Shown in pieces: positions 31,821 through 41,111 of a stretch of 64,000 nucleotides of DNA. The notes beneath the pieces are model-generated. The model was not told the DNA's origin. It saw only the letters and a program-made list of their open reading frames with translations, and ran no database searches. Source of the stretch: UBA2589 sp965223235 (GTDB taxonomy: Bacteria > Gemmatimonadota > Gemmatimonadetes > Longimicrobiales > Gaopeijiaceae); the NCBI GenBank assembly GCA_965223235.1, contig CBDCVV010000022.1:186001-250000 (forward strand), read 5' to 3'. Position 1 is the first letter of the stretch; every line of letters begins with the position of its first letter. Position numbers and translations under genes: made by a program.

Positions 31821-34469
31821 TCATGACCCTCCCGACTCCCCTGACGACTCGGGCCCCAGCTCCTCCAACCGGTCCATGAGCCCGCGCCGAGCGAGGTGTT
31901 CGCGAAGCGCGGTCGCGGCCCGCACGGTACGCGAGTCGTCGCGCCCGAAGTTCTCGCTCAAGACTCGATGCGCCTCGACGAGGTACGGATCGGCTTGGGC
32001 GTCTTCCCCGCGGGCTTCGTAGGTGAGCCCCAACTCCAAGGCGGTCACAGCGGTATGCCAATGACCCTCTGGTAGGGCCTCCGTCCGTACTTCGTAGGCG
32101 TCCTGGAGGTGCGCGAGAGACAGATCCAACTGCCCGGTCCGTCGGTAGACGATTCCAAGGTTGGTCATGGGCGGAGCCAGCTGCGGATGCCCCTCACCGA
32201 AGGCGAGGTGAGAGTATCGGAGCCCCTCTTGGAGCGTCACCTCGGCTGCGCTCAGGGAGTCATTCCTGAGAAGCACCGCGCCGAGTGACGCGGTCGATCC
32301 CGCGACGTAGGGATGGTCCGGAGGGAAAATCTCTTGAAGCATCGCAACCGAGGCCCGACGTGGCGCAATCGCCTCCGTCTCTCGCCCTGCGCTCGCGAGC
32401 ATATTGGCAAGATTACCAAGGCTCGCTGCGGTCTCGACGTGAGGTCCCCCATGGACGGCGGCTCGAATTTCGAATCCCTCCTCAACCAGCGGGATCGCTT
32501 CTTCGGCCCTACCCATCGCGCGCAGGCTACTCCCGAGTTGGTTGAGGGCGTGGGCCGTCTCCAGATGATCGTTCCCGTACACCTCTCGGCTCATCGCCAG
32601 CGCTTCGAAGCCCAGCTCTACCGCTTCTTCGTTCTGGCCGGCACCTCGCAACACGTCCTGGAGCGCCTTCAACGCCGTGGCGAGCATTTCGTTCGGCTCG
32701 GGATTCACGCGCCGGTGCATCGCCACGGCCTCCCGCATGACCTGCTCTCCCGACTCGACGTCACCCATGTCGGCGTGTGCGATTGCGACCCACTCCATCG
32801 CGCTCGCTAATGCGTGGGAATCGCCACCCCCCGCATCGACGAACGCCTGCACCCCGGACTGATGGAGCTCTAGTGCATCCTCGTACTCCCCGAATTCGTA
32901 CGCTAAGGCACCGCGCTCCTGGTACGCCTCTGCCAACAGCTCGGGCTCTACGTCCGTCGACAACCGCCGGTAGACGAGGGCGGAGTCGAGCAAGGGCAAC
33001 GCCGCCTCGTACTCCCCGAGGCTCCTATATGAACGACCGATCACCGTGGCCATCGCGGCTCGGGTGCGCGGATCCTCGTCGAGTGAGGTGAACACCTCTC
33101 TCGCTCCGCGGTCGAGTACGTCCCTCAGAGTCACGTCGCGCGCAGAGGCAGCGTTCGGGTCCGACTCCGTGAAGAGCTCCTCCAGAAAGGAGCTGACTCG
33201 GATGGCCGTCGCGCGCTCGACTTCCGCCCGATCCCGCTCTCGGGCCACGGCACGAGCCTGCAAGACGGTATTCACCGTGAACGATATCCCGAGCAAGACC
33301 ATGAGCAGCGTCCCGCTGACCGCCCCTAGATTGCGACGTACGAACTTCCCGGTGCGGTAGCTCCAGTCGTCGCTTCGGGTACGGATCGGGAGGCCGCCGA
33401 GGTGTAGCCGTACATCTTCGGCGAGCGCCTCGACGGACGGGTACCTGCCTTCCGGCTCTTTTCGAAGCGCTCTCGAGACGATGGCGTCCAAGTCTCCGGC
33501 CAGCCTCTTCCTGCGGCCCTCGTCCTCAACGACCGAGGAGACTACGGCCGGGACCTCCTGCGTCACCTTCGTAATCAACTGGGCGGGGGTGAGCCCCCTC
33601 GTGTTGATCGGGAGCTGACCTGAGAGCAGCTCGAAGAGGAGTACCCCGAGCGAGTAGATGTCTGCCGCCGCACTCACACGCTCCCCCGAGACCTGCTCGG
33701 GAGACGAGTATGCGGGTGTCATCAGCGCATACGACTGTGTCACCCGTTCCCCTGATTCTCCCATGGTGTCGAGCAGCTTCGCGATCCCGAAGTCGAGGAG
33801 CTTCGGCTCACCGGCACTACTGACGAGGATGTTCGAAGGCTTGAGGTCTCGGTGAGCGACGAGCTGCCCATGCGCGTACGCTACCGCACTGCACACCCGC
33901 AGAAAGAGTCTGAGCCTGGCTTCCAGATCCAAACCCTGTTCGGTGCACCATGCGGTGATCGGTTTGCCGTCGATGTACTCCATGACGAGGTACGGCGTGC
34001 CGTCGTCCGTATTCCCCCCGTCGAGCAGCTTCGCGACCCCCGGGTGTGAGAGTCCAGCCAAGATCTGGCGCTCGGACCGGAACCGCTCGTCGAGGGAGTG
34101 ACTCGGTACGCCTCCCCGCACGAGCTTGACAGCTGCGAGCGCTTCGTACGCGCCATCAGCCCGTTCGGCGAGGTAGACGGTCCCCATGCCGCCCTCTCCG
34201 ATCGCCCGCAAGATCCTCCAAGAACCGAGCTCGTGTCCGGTCACGTCGGGACGGTGAAAAGCCGACGCTTCCACCGCGACGGCGTCGGCGAGGACATCGT
34301 CCGCGGTGACGATCGCGTCCGATACGATCAGCCGGCGGAGCTCGGTCGCCAATTCCGGATCATCTTCCTTCAGTTCTTGAAGCGCAGCCTCGCGCGCACC
34401 GTCTCCCAGATCCACGAACTCGTCAAAGAGTTCGCTCAAACGATGGAATTGATCATCCGCCCTGGGCAT
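31821..34469 (-). CDS. Membrane Ser/Thr protein kinase with C-terminal TPR array
   Basis: 882 aa. The Hanks kinase domain lies at about 84-365: glycine loop GEGGMGTV (91-98), K115, HRD 206-208, DFG 226-228, SPEQ (256-259). A membrane helix follows at about 381-403. The extracytoplasmic part (about 430-860) is a long TPR array (repeats such as EYEAALPLLDSALVYRRL, GQNEEAVELGFEALAM, GRAEEAIPLVEEGFEI, GQLDLSLAHLQDAYEV). This architecture occurs in Acidobacteria/Planctomycetes/Gemmatimonadota next to ECF sigma genes. The start overlaps the sigma gene by 17 bases, so both are translated from one mRNA. The TPR part likely binds a periplasmic ligand or partner. Target unknown. Confidence 0.92.
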   Translation of the reverse strand: MPRADDQFHRLSELFDEFVDLGDGAREAALQELKEDDPELATELRRLIVSDAIVTADDVLADAVAVEASAFHRPDVTGHELGSWRILRAIGEGGMGTVYLAERADGAYEALAAVKLVRGGVPSHSLDERFRSERQILAGLSHPGVAKLLDGGNTDDGTPYLVMEYIDGKPITAWCTEQGLDLEARLRLFLRVCSAVAYAHGQLVAHRDLKPSNILVSSAGEPKLLDFGIAKLLDTMGESGERVTQSYALMTPAYSSPEQVSGERVSAAADIYSLGVLLFELLSGQLPINTRGLTPAQLITKVTQEVPAVVSSVVEDEGRRKRLAGDLDAIVSRALRKEPEGRYPSVEALAEDVRLHLGGLPIRTRSDDWSYRTGKFVRRNLGAVSGTLLMVLLGISFTVNTVLQARAVARERDRAEVERATAIRVSSFLEELFTESDPNAASARDVTLRDVLDRGAREVFTSLDEDPRTRAAMATVIGRSYRSLGEYEAALPLLDSALVYRRLSTDVEPELLAEAYQERGALAYEFGEYEDALELHQSGVQAFVDAGGGDSHALASAMEWVAIAHADMGDVESGEQVMREAVAMHRRVNPEPNEMLATALKALQDVLRGAGQNEEAVELGFEALAMSREVYGNDHLETAHALNQLGSSLRAMGRAEEAIPLVEEGFEIRAAVHGGPHVETAASLGNLANMLASAGRETEAIAPRRASVAMLQEIFPPDHPYVAGSTASLGAVLLRNDSLSAAEVTLQEGLRYSHLAFGEGHPQLAPPMTNLGIVYRRTGQLDLSLAHLQDAYEVRTEALPEGHWHTAVTALELGLTYEARGEDAQADPYLVEAHRVLSENFGRDDSRTVRAATALREHLARRGLMDRLEELGPESSGESGGS

Positions 34470-35067
34470 CTAGGCTGAGCTCCTTATGCAACCACGCTTT
34501 CGCCATCCGAAGGTCTCGGTGGACGGTTGCTGCAGATACCTCCAGCACTTCGGCCACCTCCTCGTAGGAGAGACCGCCGAAGTAGTGGAGTTCCACCGCC
34601 CTACCCTTCCTCTCTTCAAGCGCAGTTAATCGCTCTAAAGCCTCATCGAGTGCGACGAGGTCACTCGTCCGGGCGCGCGCTGGGAGAAGGTGCTCGAGGG
34701 TATCGAGGCTGATCGCGTTCGCCCCACCGCCGCGCTTGTCGCTCCGACGGCGCCGCGCGTGGTCGACCAGGACGCGGCGCATAGCGCGCGCCGCAACCCG
34801 CATAAAGTGACCCGAGCCCTCCCACTCGATCTCTGCACCGACGAGCCGCACGTACGCCTCGTGTACCAGCGCCGTCGTCTGTAGCGTGTGTCCCTCGGAC
34901 TCCCCCCGCATCGCGGATCGAGCGAGTCGTCTGAGTTCGGCGTACACCAGAGGGAGTAAATCCTCCAGCGCCTCATCACTACCGTCCTGCCAGGCGTTGA
35001 GGAGTTGCGTCACTTCCGGGTCAGCGCCTCGCGAGGGGGCATCTGGCCGTTCGTCGGATTGTGTCAT
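34453..35067 (-). CDS. ECF RNA polymerase sigma factor (TIGR02999-type)
   Basis: 204 aa from ATG 35067, since the longer frame to 35232 is unrelated. ECF-type region 2 (LLPLVYAELRRLARSAMRGE, TTALVHEAYVRLVGAEIEW) and region 4 (ALEERKGRAVELHYFGGLSYEEVAEVLEVSAATVHRDLRMAKAWL) are recognisable; HARRRRSDKRGGG lies between. This sigma type directs transcription together with the kinase encoded just downstream, which overlaps its end by 17 bases. No anti-sigma gene is present here, which fits control by phosphorylation; that is an inference from context in related genomes. Confidence 0.9.
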   Translation of the reverse strand: MTQSDERPDAPSRGADPEVTQLLNAWQDGSDEALEDLLPLVYAELRRLARSAMRGESEGHTLQTTALVHEAYVRLVGAEIEWEGSGHFMRVAARAMRRVLVDHARRRRSDKRGGGANAISLDTLEHLLPARARTSDLVALDEALERLTALEERKGRAVELHYFGGLSYEEVAEVLEVSAATVHRDLRMAKAWLHKELSLDAQGG

Positions 35068-35164
35068 GTCGAAGAAGACATCGGGGCGGCGGGTCTCCTT
35101 CCACTGTACTTGTGCCCGAGCAGCGTAACAAGCGCCCTCTCCAGCCGGTAGCGCCGCCCCAGCG

Positions 35165-36355
35165 CTAGTGGAAGCGCCCGCGGAACCAGTCGATCGTGAG
35201 ACCAGGTCGCCAAGAGCGTCTGCCGGACGCATCCTCGATCGGGAGGAGGGCCGGCTTGGGCAACGGCATGTCCACGCTCCACCGGCCTTCGTCGAGCGAT
35301 AAGAACGCTCCGTTCAGAGGACCCTCGACGTCACTAAAGTTCCGATCACTGTTGCGCGTCGCGTGCGCCGCGATCCCGAGACCGGCCAAACTCGATAGCA
35401 GGGGAATCGCGATGGCTGTGGCGTCATCGTCCGGCTGCACGAGCAGATCGATTCCGAGTCCACCCAATCCACCCACAAGGGCTCCGAGGTTGATCATCCG
35501 GACACGCGGTCGGCTCAACTGATACTTCCTCCCCAGTCCAGCGCCGGCCAGGAGCCCGACGTTGCCCGCGAGAAGTCCAGTCAGGAGTTCGGCATCCTCT
35601 CCGTCGGGATCGAACATCCCAGCGACCATGAGACCATAGATCGTGCCCCAGATCGACCCGCCCTGGGCCGCGCTCGAGACTCCGGACGACACGGGATTCC
35701 GGGCGATGTACCCGCCGGTCGCGATCCCCGCCAAACCACCGACGACCATGCCGGCAAAGTTCGCTTCGGTGTTGTCCCCAGTGGGGTAGCAGCCGAACGA
35801 GTCGCAGAACTCGCCCTCGCCCAAGTCGAGGACCTCGGCCCAACCGAAGCCCTGCCACGTTCCGAAGATACCTCCCCAGCTAACCGCCCGCGCTTGTCCT
35901 TCACTCCACACCCTCGACTTCATCGCCGCCCGCGAAGTGAAGAGCCCGAGCGGCCCCCCGATGAGCAGCCCTGCGCCATACGCCTCCGGGTCTTCCGCAC
36001 CGAACGCCGCGGGCACGGCCACGCCCAGCCAAAGCCCATAGATCGTACCGAAGACGGGTAGCTCGATCCGACTGATCGGGTCGATTCGCTCCCCGGCGGG
36101 CGCGCGAAGTCGGGCAATGGCCTCTCGGGCCGCCGGGGTTCCTCCGAACTGCTCGGAGATCATTTGATAGATCGCTTCGGCGATTAGGCGACGACCGTCT
36201 CGCTCGAAATTCGCCCCGGCCTCGAGCAGCACCGCGGCAGAGTCGGCCCGGGTCACCTGTCCTTCGAGTGGAGCGCTATAGCTGAAGAGCATCGCCACCG
36301 CAGCGACCATCACCCACACCGAGTTCTCGATGCGTCCCCGTCCCTGACCGAACAT
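35165..36355 (-). CDS. Glycine-rich repeat membrane protein
   Basis: 396 aa from ATG 36355. The frame is open to 36400, but the signal (NSVWVMVAAVAMLFSYSAP) begins after this Met. A TPR-like part (about 35-80) precedes a repeated module, each with a G-T-x-x-G core (FGTIYG 102-107, FGTWQG 164-169, WGTIYG 236-241) in Gly/Ala-rich hydrophobic segments. Several membrane passes or a beta-like repeat are possible. It ends in a polar tail. It lies 97 bases upstream of the sigma gene on the same strand. Not a named family; also not a known kinase partner. Confidence 0.65.
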   Translation of the reverse strand: MFGQGRGRIENSVWVMVAAVAMLFSYSAPLEGQVTRADSAAVLLEAGANFERDGRRLIAEAIYQMISEQFGGTPAAREAIARLRAPAGERIDPISRIELPVFGTIYGLWLGVAVPAAFGAEDPEAYGAGLLIGGPLGLFTSRAAMKSRVWSEGQARAVSWGGIFGTWQGFGWAEVLDLGEGEFCDSFGCYPTGDNTEANFAGMVVGGLAGIATGGYIARNPVSSGVSSAAQGGSIWGTIYGLMVAGMFDPDGEDAELLTGLLAGNVGLLAGAGLGRKYQLSRPRVRMINLGALVGGLGGLGIDLLVQPDDDATAIAIPLLSSLAGLGIAAHATRNSDRNFSDVEGPLNGAFLSLDEGRWSVDMPLPKPALLPIEDASGRRSWRPGLTIDWFRGRFH

Positions 36356-36523
36356 TCTGCAACTCCGCGCCAACGGCGATCGTGGAGACCTCCCGTACAT
36401 CCTCTACGCCTCACAACGAGCCAAGGTTGCGCTCCGTGACGGCGTTGCATCCACGTACCTTTCCCACGACTGTGCGGCAACACCCGATCGACCGCCCCCA
36501 TCCCGCCGGAATCCGTCCTGTCT

Positions 36524-37660
36524 ATGCGCACTGCAGACGTCGTCATCGTCGGTTCTGGTATCATGGGTGCCTCGTGCGCATGGCACATGGCCAGGCGCGG
36601 ACTCAGCGTGGCTGTGCTCGAGCGGGCCGCCGGGCCCGCGATGGGTTCAACTGGCCGGAGCGCTGCAGGCGTGCGGGTCCAGTTCACGACCGAAGCCAAT
36701 ATTCGCCTCTCGCTCTACTCACTCCCCGTGTACCGAGACTTCGCGGAAACCCATGGTCGGGATATCGGCTACCAGGACATCGGGTACCTGCTGCTCGTCC
36801 CCGAGGAGCGCTGGACGCAGCACCTGGAGTCGGTCGCGCTCCAACGCTCCCTGGGAGCACCCGTCGAAGTGCTGTCTCCGGAGGAGGCAACGGAACGAGT
36901 CCCCTTGAGCACCGACGGCATCGGCGGCGCGACGTTTGGGCCGTGGGACGGGATCATCGATCCACACATGGCGTGTCTCGCCTGGGTCGAGATGGCGAAG
37001 GAGGCCGGGGCGACCTTCCACATGCAACGTCCGGTCTCGGCGTGCACGCGCAAAGCCGGCACCTGGGAGATCGAAGCCGGCGGCGAGGTGTGGAGCGCCA
37101 AGACAGTGGTCAATGCGGCCGGCGCTTGGTCCGGAGACGTCGCGAAGCTGGCGGGCCTCCACGTGCCCGTCGGCCCGAAGCGGATTCAGATCTTTACCAG
37201 TGGGCCAATCGACGACGAGCGCGTCTTTCCGCTGACCATCGATCTCGGGACTGGCGTCTACCTGCGAAGCGAAGGTGACCGCGTACTCTTCGGGCTCGAC
37301 AACCTGACTCAGGCGTTCGGGTATACCGAAGGGGTCGATCAGGAATGGCTGGAACACGTGCTCCTCACCGGCGTCGCTCGCTTCCCGTGGTGGGAGGAGA
37401 TGACCATAGACATGGCCGCGAGTTGGTGGGGCTACTACGGCGTGAGCCCGGACAACAGCCCCATCATCGGGACGAATCCTGATACCGAGGGATGGATCGA
37501 CGCCTGTGGCTTCTCGGGTCACGGGATCATGCACGCCCCGGCCACCGGTGTGGCGGTATCGGAGCTGGTAGCCGATGGTGAGGTGGCGACCGTGAACGTC
37601 GACCACTTCAGGCACACGCGCTTCGGCGAAGACCTCCCCGTCGAGGCCAACATCTTCTAA
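36524..37660 (+). CDS. FAD-dependent oxidoreductase, DAO family (sarcosine-oxidase-like)
   Basis: 378 aa. FAD-binding Rossmann start VVIVGSGIMGASCAWHMARR (GxGxxG; residues 6-25) with ERA and GSTGRSAAGVR, typical of D-amino acid/sarcosine oxidases. The central NAAGAWSGDVAKLAG and the C-terminal WWGYYGVSPDNSPIIG / GFSGHGIMHAPATG segments complete the fold. It oxidises a primary or secondary amine (amino acid, sarcosine or similar) with FAD. The gene is 11 bases from the amidase lipoprotein and likely co-transcribed, which suggests a degradation pathway for an amide or amine. Confidence 0.9.
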   Translation: MRTADVVIVGSGIMGASCAWHMARRGLSVAVLERAAGPAMGSTGRSAAGVRVQFTTEANIRLSLYSLPVYRDFAETHGRDIGYQDIGYLLLVPEERWTQHLESVALQRSLGAPVEVLSPEEATERVPLSTDGIGGATFGPWDGIIDPHMACLAWVEMAKEAGATFHMQRPVSACTRKAGTWEIEAGGEVWSAKTVVNAAGAWSGDVAKLAGLHVPVGPKRIQIFTSGPIDDERVFPLTIDLGTGVYLRSEGDRVLFGLDNLTQAFGYTEGVDQEWLEHVLLTGVARFPWWEEMTIDMAASWWGYYGVSPDNSPIIGTNPDTEGWIDACGFSGHGIMHAPATGVAVSELVADGEVATVNVDHFRHTRFGEDLPVEANIF

Positions 37661-37671
37661 CCCCGTCCGCT

Positions 37672-39318
37672 ATGCGCGTCCCACGAGCCGTCTTCGTGCC
37701 TCTAACCGTGGTCTGCGTCGGGTGCCAACCGACGTTTGCCGTGGAGGAGGCGACCATCTCGGAGATCCATGCCGCCATGGAAGCGGGGTCCATCACCGCA
37801 GAGGAGTTGGTCGAACACTACCTCACCAGGATCGCGGCATACGACAAGGTCGGGCCCTCGATCAACTCTCTGATCACCGTAAGTCCACACGCCGTCGAAC
37901 GGGCACGCGAACTCGACGCGGCGCTTCGCGACTCTGGGCTGACCGGCCCTCTCCACGGGATCCCGGTAATCGTGAAGGACAACTACGACACATACGACCT
38001 ACCGACGACGAACGGCATTCTCGCTCTGAAACACAGCACGCCTCCGGACGATGCATACCATGTCGCTCGACTTCGAGAGGCGGGCGCGATCATCCTCGCA
38101 AAGGCCAACCTCGCCGAATTCGCGACGAGCGGAGCCTATTCTGTCAGTTCCGTGCTCCCGGGATTCAGCCGGAACCCCTACGACACGCGCCGGGTCACGG
38201 CAGGGTCGAGTGGGGGGACTGCAGCTGCCGTGGCCGCGAATCTGGGCGCGGTCGGCCTCGGAACCGACACGGGCTCGTCGATCCGCGGGCCTTCTTCTCA
38301 TCAGGCGTTGGTCGGCTTCAGAACGACGATGGGGCTGTCGAGCCGTGACGGGATCGCCCCACTCAATGCAGCACGTGATGTCGGCGGCCCTATGGCTAGG
38401 ACCGTCGAAGATGCCGTCAGGGTTCTCGATGTCATTGTCGGGCACGACGCGGCCGACTCGGTCACCGCACGCTCCCAGGGTAGGATTCCCGAGAACGGCT
38501 ATCTCCCATTCCTTCGAGCAGACGGACTGCGCGGGAAAAGGATCGGGGTGCTCCGTCGATTCTTCGAGGTCGCCGACGCAGAAGCCACAGGTCCGGAGCC
38601 AGAGCCCTTCTCCCCGCAGGACACCACAGCGGTGGAGGAAGACGAAGAGCAGTCTGACGAACGGGAACCGACGAAGGTTCACCCTGAAGTCCTCGCCCTC
38701 CTCGAAAAAGCGCTCGTCGACATGGCGGAAGCTGGAGCCGTCATCGTCGACAGCATCGACATCCCTCACCTCGACTCACTACGTGGTGCGTTCCCGAGCA
38801 TCTCTCGATTCGAGTACGATTTCAACGCCTACCTTGCCACCCGGCCGGAGGTGCCGACCAAGACCATGGCGCAAATCTTGGAGTCGGGAGACTTCCACCC
38901 GTGGCTGCGAGCGAGCCTCCGCAACGCTGCCGACGCCGAGGATGAGGCGGTGCCCGAGGAGCATGATGACTGGGACGAGTGGGTGAGCGCGACGGAAGCG
39001 CTCGGGGCGGCAGTCACCGCCGCGATGGATGCCGCCGAGGTCGATGTCCTCGTCTACCCGACGTACAACTACCCCGCTCGTCTCATCGGCGACCTCAACA
39101 CAACCTACGGCGCGAACAGCGGCACCCTCTCGCCTCCTACCGGCTTTCCCGCCTTCAACGTCCCGATGGGCTTTGTAGGCGAAGGGCTCCCGTCTGGACT
39201 GCAGCTCCTCGGACGGGCCTTCGATGAAGGCACGTTGATCGAAATCGCATTCGCATACGAGCAGGCAACCGGACACCGTCGTCCTCCGCCCGCTACCCCA
39301 CCGATCGACCGACGATAG
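37672..39318 (+). CDS. Amidase-signature lipoprotein
   Basis: 548 aa with a lipoprotein signal (VFVPLTVVCVGC). Amidase-signature residues: Lys in PVIVKDNYDT (K102), cis-Ser in TAGSSGG (about 177-182), and nucleophile Ser in DTGSSIRGPS (199-208; S203 aligned). Position 202, usually Gly in DTGGSIR, is Ser here. The enzyme hydrolyses an amide bond outside the cytoplasm. The acidic insert at about 320-340 (EEDEEQSDEREP) is unusual for the family. It follows the DAO gene by 11 bases. Substrate is not known. Confidence 0.92.
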   Translation: MRVPRAVFVPLTVVCVGCQPTFAVEEATISEIHAAMEAGSITAEELVEHYLTRIAAYDKVGPSINSLITVSPHAVERARELDAALRDSGLTGPLHGIPVIVKDNYDTYDLPTTNGILALKHSTPPDDAYHVARLREAGAIILAKANLAEFATSGAYSVSSVLPGFSRNPYDTRRVTAGSSGGTAAAVAANLGAVGLGTDTGSSIRGPSSHQALVGFRTTMGLSSRDGIAPLNAARDVGGPMARTVEDAVRVLDVIVGHDAADSVTARSQGRIPENGYLPFLRADGLRGKRIGVLRRFFEVADAEATGPEPEPFSPQDTTAVEEDEEQSDEREPTKVHPEVLALLEKALVDMAEAGAVIVDSIDIPHLDSLRGAFPSISRFEYDFNAYLATRPEVPTKTMAQILESGDFHPWLRASLRNAADAEDEAVPEEHDDWDEWVSATEALGAAVTAAMDAAEVDVLVYPTYNYPARLIGDLNTTYGANSGTLSPPTGFPAFNVPMGFVGEGLPSGLQLLGRAFDEGTLIEIAFAYEQATGHRRPPPATPPIDRR

Positions 39319-39334
39319 TCGACTCCGAACGAGA

Positions 39335-39366
39335 AACCCCGCCCGACCCTTGGATCGGACGGGGTT
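39335..39366. terminator. Imperfect hairpin after the amidase gene
   Basis: AACCCCG pairs with CGGGGTT, and CCGA with TCGG, across one mismatch. It starts 16 bases after the amidase stop; no T-rich tail is seen, so this is only a candidate terminator or RNA-stability element. Confidence 0.45.
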
Positions 39367-39505
39367 CGGCAGCCGAGGCTACCCCGATCGTGAAGGCCCG
39401 GGCCCCGCGATCGGCTCACCGCCGGCAACTTCATCAGCCCACCGGCGGCTTTCCCGTTACCTAGAGAAGCGGAAGAAGGGCCGACCCACCCTCAAAGAAA
39501 AAGAA

Positions 39506-39541
39506 GGCCCCTGAGCTGCGATTGAGCGCAGCTCAGGGGCC
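39506..39541 (-). terminator. 15-bp intrinsic terminator of the DinB gene
   Basis: Perfect 15-bp stem GGCCCCTGAGCTGCG / CGCAGCTCAGGGGCC with an ATTGAG loop. On the minus strand it is followed by a T-rich run (TTCTTTTTCTTT), so it is a typical terminator for the minus-strand DinB gene, whose stop is 42 bases away. Confidence 0.92.
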
Positions 39542-39582
39542 CACCGTCCGGAGAGCAAGAGGCCCTGCTGGTTTCAGTCCCT

Positions 39583-40086
39583 CTACTGCTCCGCGCCCAT
39601 GTCGCCTTCGTCGGCGGACGGACCGTAGTGGCCCGGCACATCGACACCCAGCATCCGCAGGTACACGCCGAGCTGGGCACGATGGTGCACGTTGTGATTC
39701 ATAATAAAGCTCCGGACCACCGCGACCTTGGGCATCTCCATCAAGACGTTGCCGCCCGAGGTCATGCTCCACATCGAGGCGAGTTGCTCACCGGAAGCAG
39801 CAGACAAACTGGCTCGGGCCGCGGCGACGCCCTCGTCGAACTTCGCGAGGATCGCCTCCTTGGTCTCTGGCACCTCCCGCTCGTACCCGTCGATATCGAG
39901 GGTGTCGACCTCGAGCGTCGGCTCCATCCAGTTGGGAATCTCCGATACGTGAGCCGCGAGGTCGTGGAGCGACCACGACTTCTCGTGCGGCTTCCAGTCG
40001 AACTTCTCTTCCGGGACGCGCTCCAACGCACGACGCGTCTCGGAGAACTCGTGGTCGAATTCCGGCAAAAACATCGATCCGTCCAT
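39583..40086 (-). CDS. DinB-family protein
   Basis: 167 aa, cytoplasmic (no signal peptide). DinB/YfiT four-helix fold: EFSETRRALERVPEEKFDWK, SWSLHDLAAHVSEIPNW (first His), ETKEAILAKFDEGVAAAR and FIMNHNVHHRAQLGVYLRML (metal His pair). DinB-like enzymes bind a divalent metal and some transfer thiols such as bacillithiol or mycothiol; here the substrate is not known. It is monocistronic, with a strong terminator downstream. It is distinct from the secreted DinB protein at 8933-9466. Confidence 0.92.
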   Translation of the reverse strand: MDGSMFLPEFDHEFSETRRALERVPEEKFDWKPHEKSWSLHDLAAHVSEIPNWMEPTLEVDTLDIDGYEREVPETKEAILAKFDEGVAAARASLSAASGEQLASMWSMTSGGNVLMEMPKVAVVRSFIMNHNVHHRAQLGVYLRMLGVDVPGHYGPSADEGDMGAEQ

Positions 40087-40177
40087 GGAAGCTCCTTCGG
40101 TCCTCAGGACCGTTCATTAGGGTCAGTTCTGCTTAGCTCTATTCTGCGAATCGGACACCGAAGATACACCGAAAGCC

Positions 40178-41104
40178 CTACGGTGCAACTCGGCCCGTTG
40201 ACTCCGCCCTCTGTACGATGAGCGTGCCCGCGTCATGCAGGGGGGTCGGCACCCCAGAGGATCGCCCGAGCCGCGATACGGCCCCGCCGAGGTCAGCCAT
40301 CTCCGTGCGGCGCCCCTCCCGAAGGTCGTGGATGACACTGGGGTAGAAGCTATCCGGGAAGCGATCGAGCCGAGCGTCGATCTTCTCCTCGGCCCCTCCT
40401 GGAATAGAGACGCCAGTCGCTCGTCCTACGGCCAGAACCTCCGAAATCGCTTGTCGTTGAAGGTCGGCACCGAGAGGGTGCGCCCTGAGCGAACCCATAT
40501 GCCAATCTCCGATCGCGCAGAGCACGGAGAGGGAGCATACGACAGCCATCTTCTCCCAAAGCTCGACATCGATGTCTTCGATCTCTTCGATCCCAACGAT
40601 CGTACCCGCAAAAGCCTTCACCATCCGAGCGCTCGCGTCCTCTTTAGCGCGGGTGACCGGCACCACGATCCGTTGGTGCGTGGCACGACGCTCGACGACC
40701 CCCGGCTCGACCCGAAAAGCGGTCATATACGCAACCCCATCCGCCACAAGGTCAGGATCGACGCCCAAAGCCACCAGCTCCTGACGGGCAGTGACGCCGT
40801 TGAGCAGAGAAACAACCGCCGAGCCCTTCTTGGCCAACGCCGCGAGTTGGGGGGCCACCTCTGCAATCGAGTACGTCTTCGTTGCCACGAAGGTGAGATC
40901 GACCTCGCCAGCCTCCTCGCCCCGCGACACGCAGCGCGGTCGCACCGAGAAGTCGCCAGCGTGGCTTCGTACGAGTAGGCCACGCGCCTCGATCGCTTCC
41001 CGGTGAGTACCGCGCGTCACGAGCGTCACGTCGTGTCCCGCCTGCTGAAGCAAAGCGCCGACGTAGCTTCCGAGCCCACCCGCCCCCACCACCGCGACGC
41101 GCAT
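40178..41104 (-). CDS. Ketopantoate-reductase-family (PanE/ApbA) protein
   Basis: 308 aa from ATG 41104; ATGs at 41119 and 41134 lie inside the ilvD end and read MGSES before MRVAVVGAGG. The Rossmann start AVVGAGGLGSYVGALL and the catalytic Lys region LWEKMAVVCSLSVLCAIG follow the family, with PSVIHDLREGRRTEM toward the C-terminus. True PanE reduces ketopantoate to pantoate with NADPH for CoA biosynthesis; without the rest of the pathway nearby, assignment is to family only. It follows ilvD and both use branched keto-acid chemistry, so a pantothenate role fits. Confidence 0.82.
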   Translation of the reverse strand: MRVAVVGAGGLGSYVGALLQQAGHDVTLVTRGTHREAIEARGLLVRSHAGDFSVRPRCVSRGEEAGEVDLTFVATKTYSIAEVAPQLAALAKKGSAVVSLLNGVTARQELVALGVDPDLVADGVAYMTAFRVEPGVVERRATHQRIVVPVTRAKEDASARMVKAFAGTIVGIEEIEDIDVELWEKMAVVCSLSVLCAIGDWHMGSLRAHPLGADLQRQAISEVLAVGRATGVSIPGGAEEKIDARLDRFPDSFYPSVIHDLREGRRTEMADLGGAVSRLGRSSGVPTPLHDAGTLIVQRAESTGRVAP

Positions 41105-41111
41105 CGACTCG

